A DNA stretch of 50,267 nucleotides from NCBI RefSeq assembly GCF_001894865.1, contig NZ_BCXA01000053.1, positions 1 through 50,267 of the forward strand. The letters are read 5' to 3'. The position numbers were made by a program, and so were the translations under genes. Shown in pieces: positions 50,229 through 50,267 of the stretch. A model generated the notes under the pieces. It was not told the DNA's origin and did no database searches. It worked only from the letters and a program-made list of their open reading frames with translations. Numbering within the stretch: position 1 is the first letter of the stretch; each line of letters opens with the position of its first letter. This stretch comes from Rhodococcus maanshanensis NBRC 100610 (GTDB lineage Bacteria; Actinomycetota; Actinomycetes; Mycobacteriales; Mycobacteriaceae).

Positions 50229-50267
50229 GCCACCCGTTCAGCGAGAAGGGCCCCCGACCTTGAACTG

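Overview
The window is chromosomal DNA of a high-G+C actinobacterium of the mycolic-acid group (order Mycobacteriales; the gene order looks like Nocardia or Rhodococcus, but I cannot fix the genus). The evidence is gene order. hrcA-dnaJ2-rsmE, phoH-ybeY-corC-cytidine-deaminase-like-era, amiA2-recO-uppS, smtB-zur-glyS, the TPM-domain gene-dgt-dnaG-small membrane protein, and a DUF3145 gene follow the order of the Mycobacterium tuberculosis Rv2375 to Rv2337c stretch. Extra genes are inserted between these blocks. Base composition is strongly G+C rich except for one A/T-richer patch near 28.44-28.98 kb. I see no phage, transposase, CRISPR array or rRNA.

Layout. 0-4.7 kb: a cut coiled-coil gene, a small conserved gene, the heat-shock repressor hrcA, dnaJ, the 16S rRNA methyltransferase rsmE and an esterase. 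4.7-8.1 kb: a lactonase-like gene and a drug-efflux pump facing a TetR regulator across two perfect palindromes. 8.2-12.5 kb: the ribosome and RNA maintenance run phoH-ybeY-corC-deaminase-like-era, with overlapping stops and starts. 12.5-17.6 kb: an amidase-TetR operon with a 20-bp palindrome in its promoter, a hydrolase, recO, uppS and a small partner gene. 17.6-20.2 kb: a large orphan helical-repeat protein. 20.3-24.2 kb: a metal-homeostasis block (ArsR sensor plus zinc-type efflux pump, facing smtB-zur), then glyS with a strong terminator. 24.2-32.0 kb: an accessory island bounded by two paralogous STAND-ATPase LuxR regulators. Inside are a secreted protein with a Gly-Gly-Thr repeat tail, a 25-residue hydrophobic peptide gene with its own leader hairpin and terminator, and a zinc-ribbon/OB-fold protein. 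32.0-40.5 kb: a FetB-like permease, the TPM-domain protein, a YdcF-like protein, dgt, a PadR regulator, a glyoxalase-fold protein, dnaG and a small membrane protein. 40.6-40.9 kb: tRNA-Asn and tRNA-Met. 41-50.3 kb: accessory metabolism and regulation (LtrA, DinB-fold protein, NDMA-type alcohol dehydrogenase, hydrolase/TetR pair, serine hydrolase, DUF3145, SRPBCC/IclR pair), then a frameshifted DUF559 gene between copies of a palindromic repeat, and a cold-shock protein.

The regulator/target pairs are unusually legible: at least six promoter regions carry near-perfect inverted repeats beside a matching regulator gene or a plausible target. At least seven genes have a -10-like hexamer exactly six bases before the start codon and little or no ribosome binding site, which suggests leaderless transcripts. 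The most novel-looking item is the 25-residue peptide cassette at 28.3-28.5 kb.
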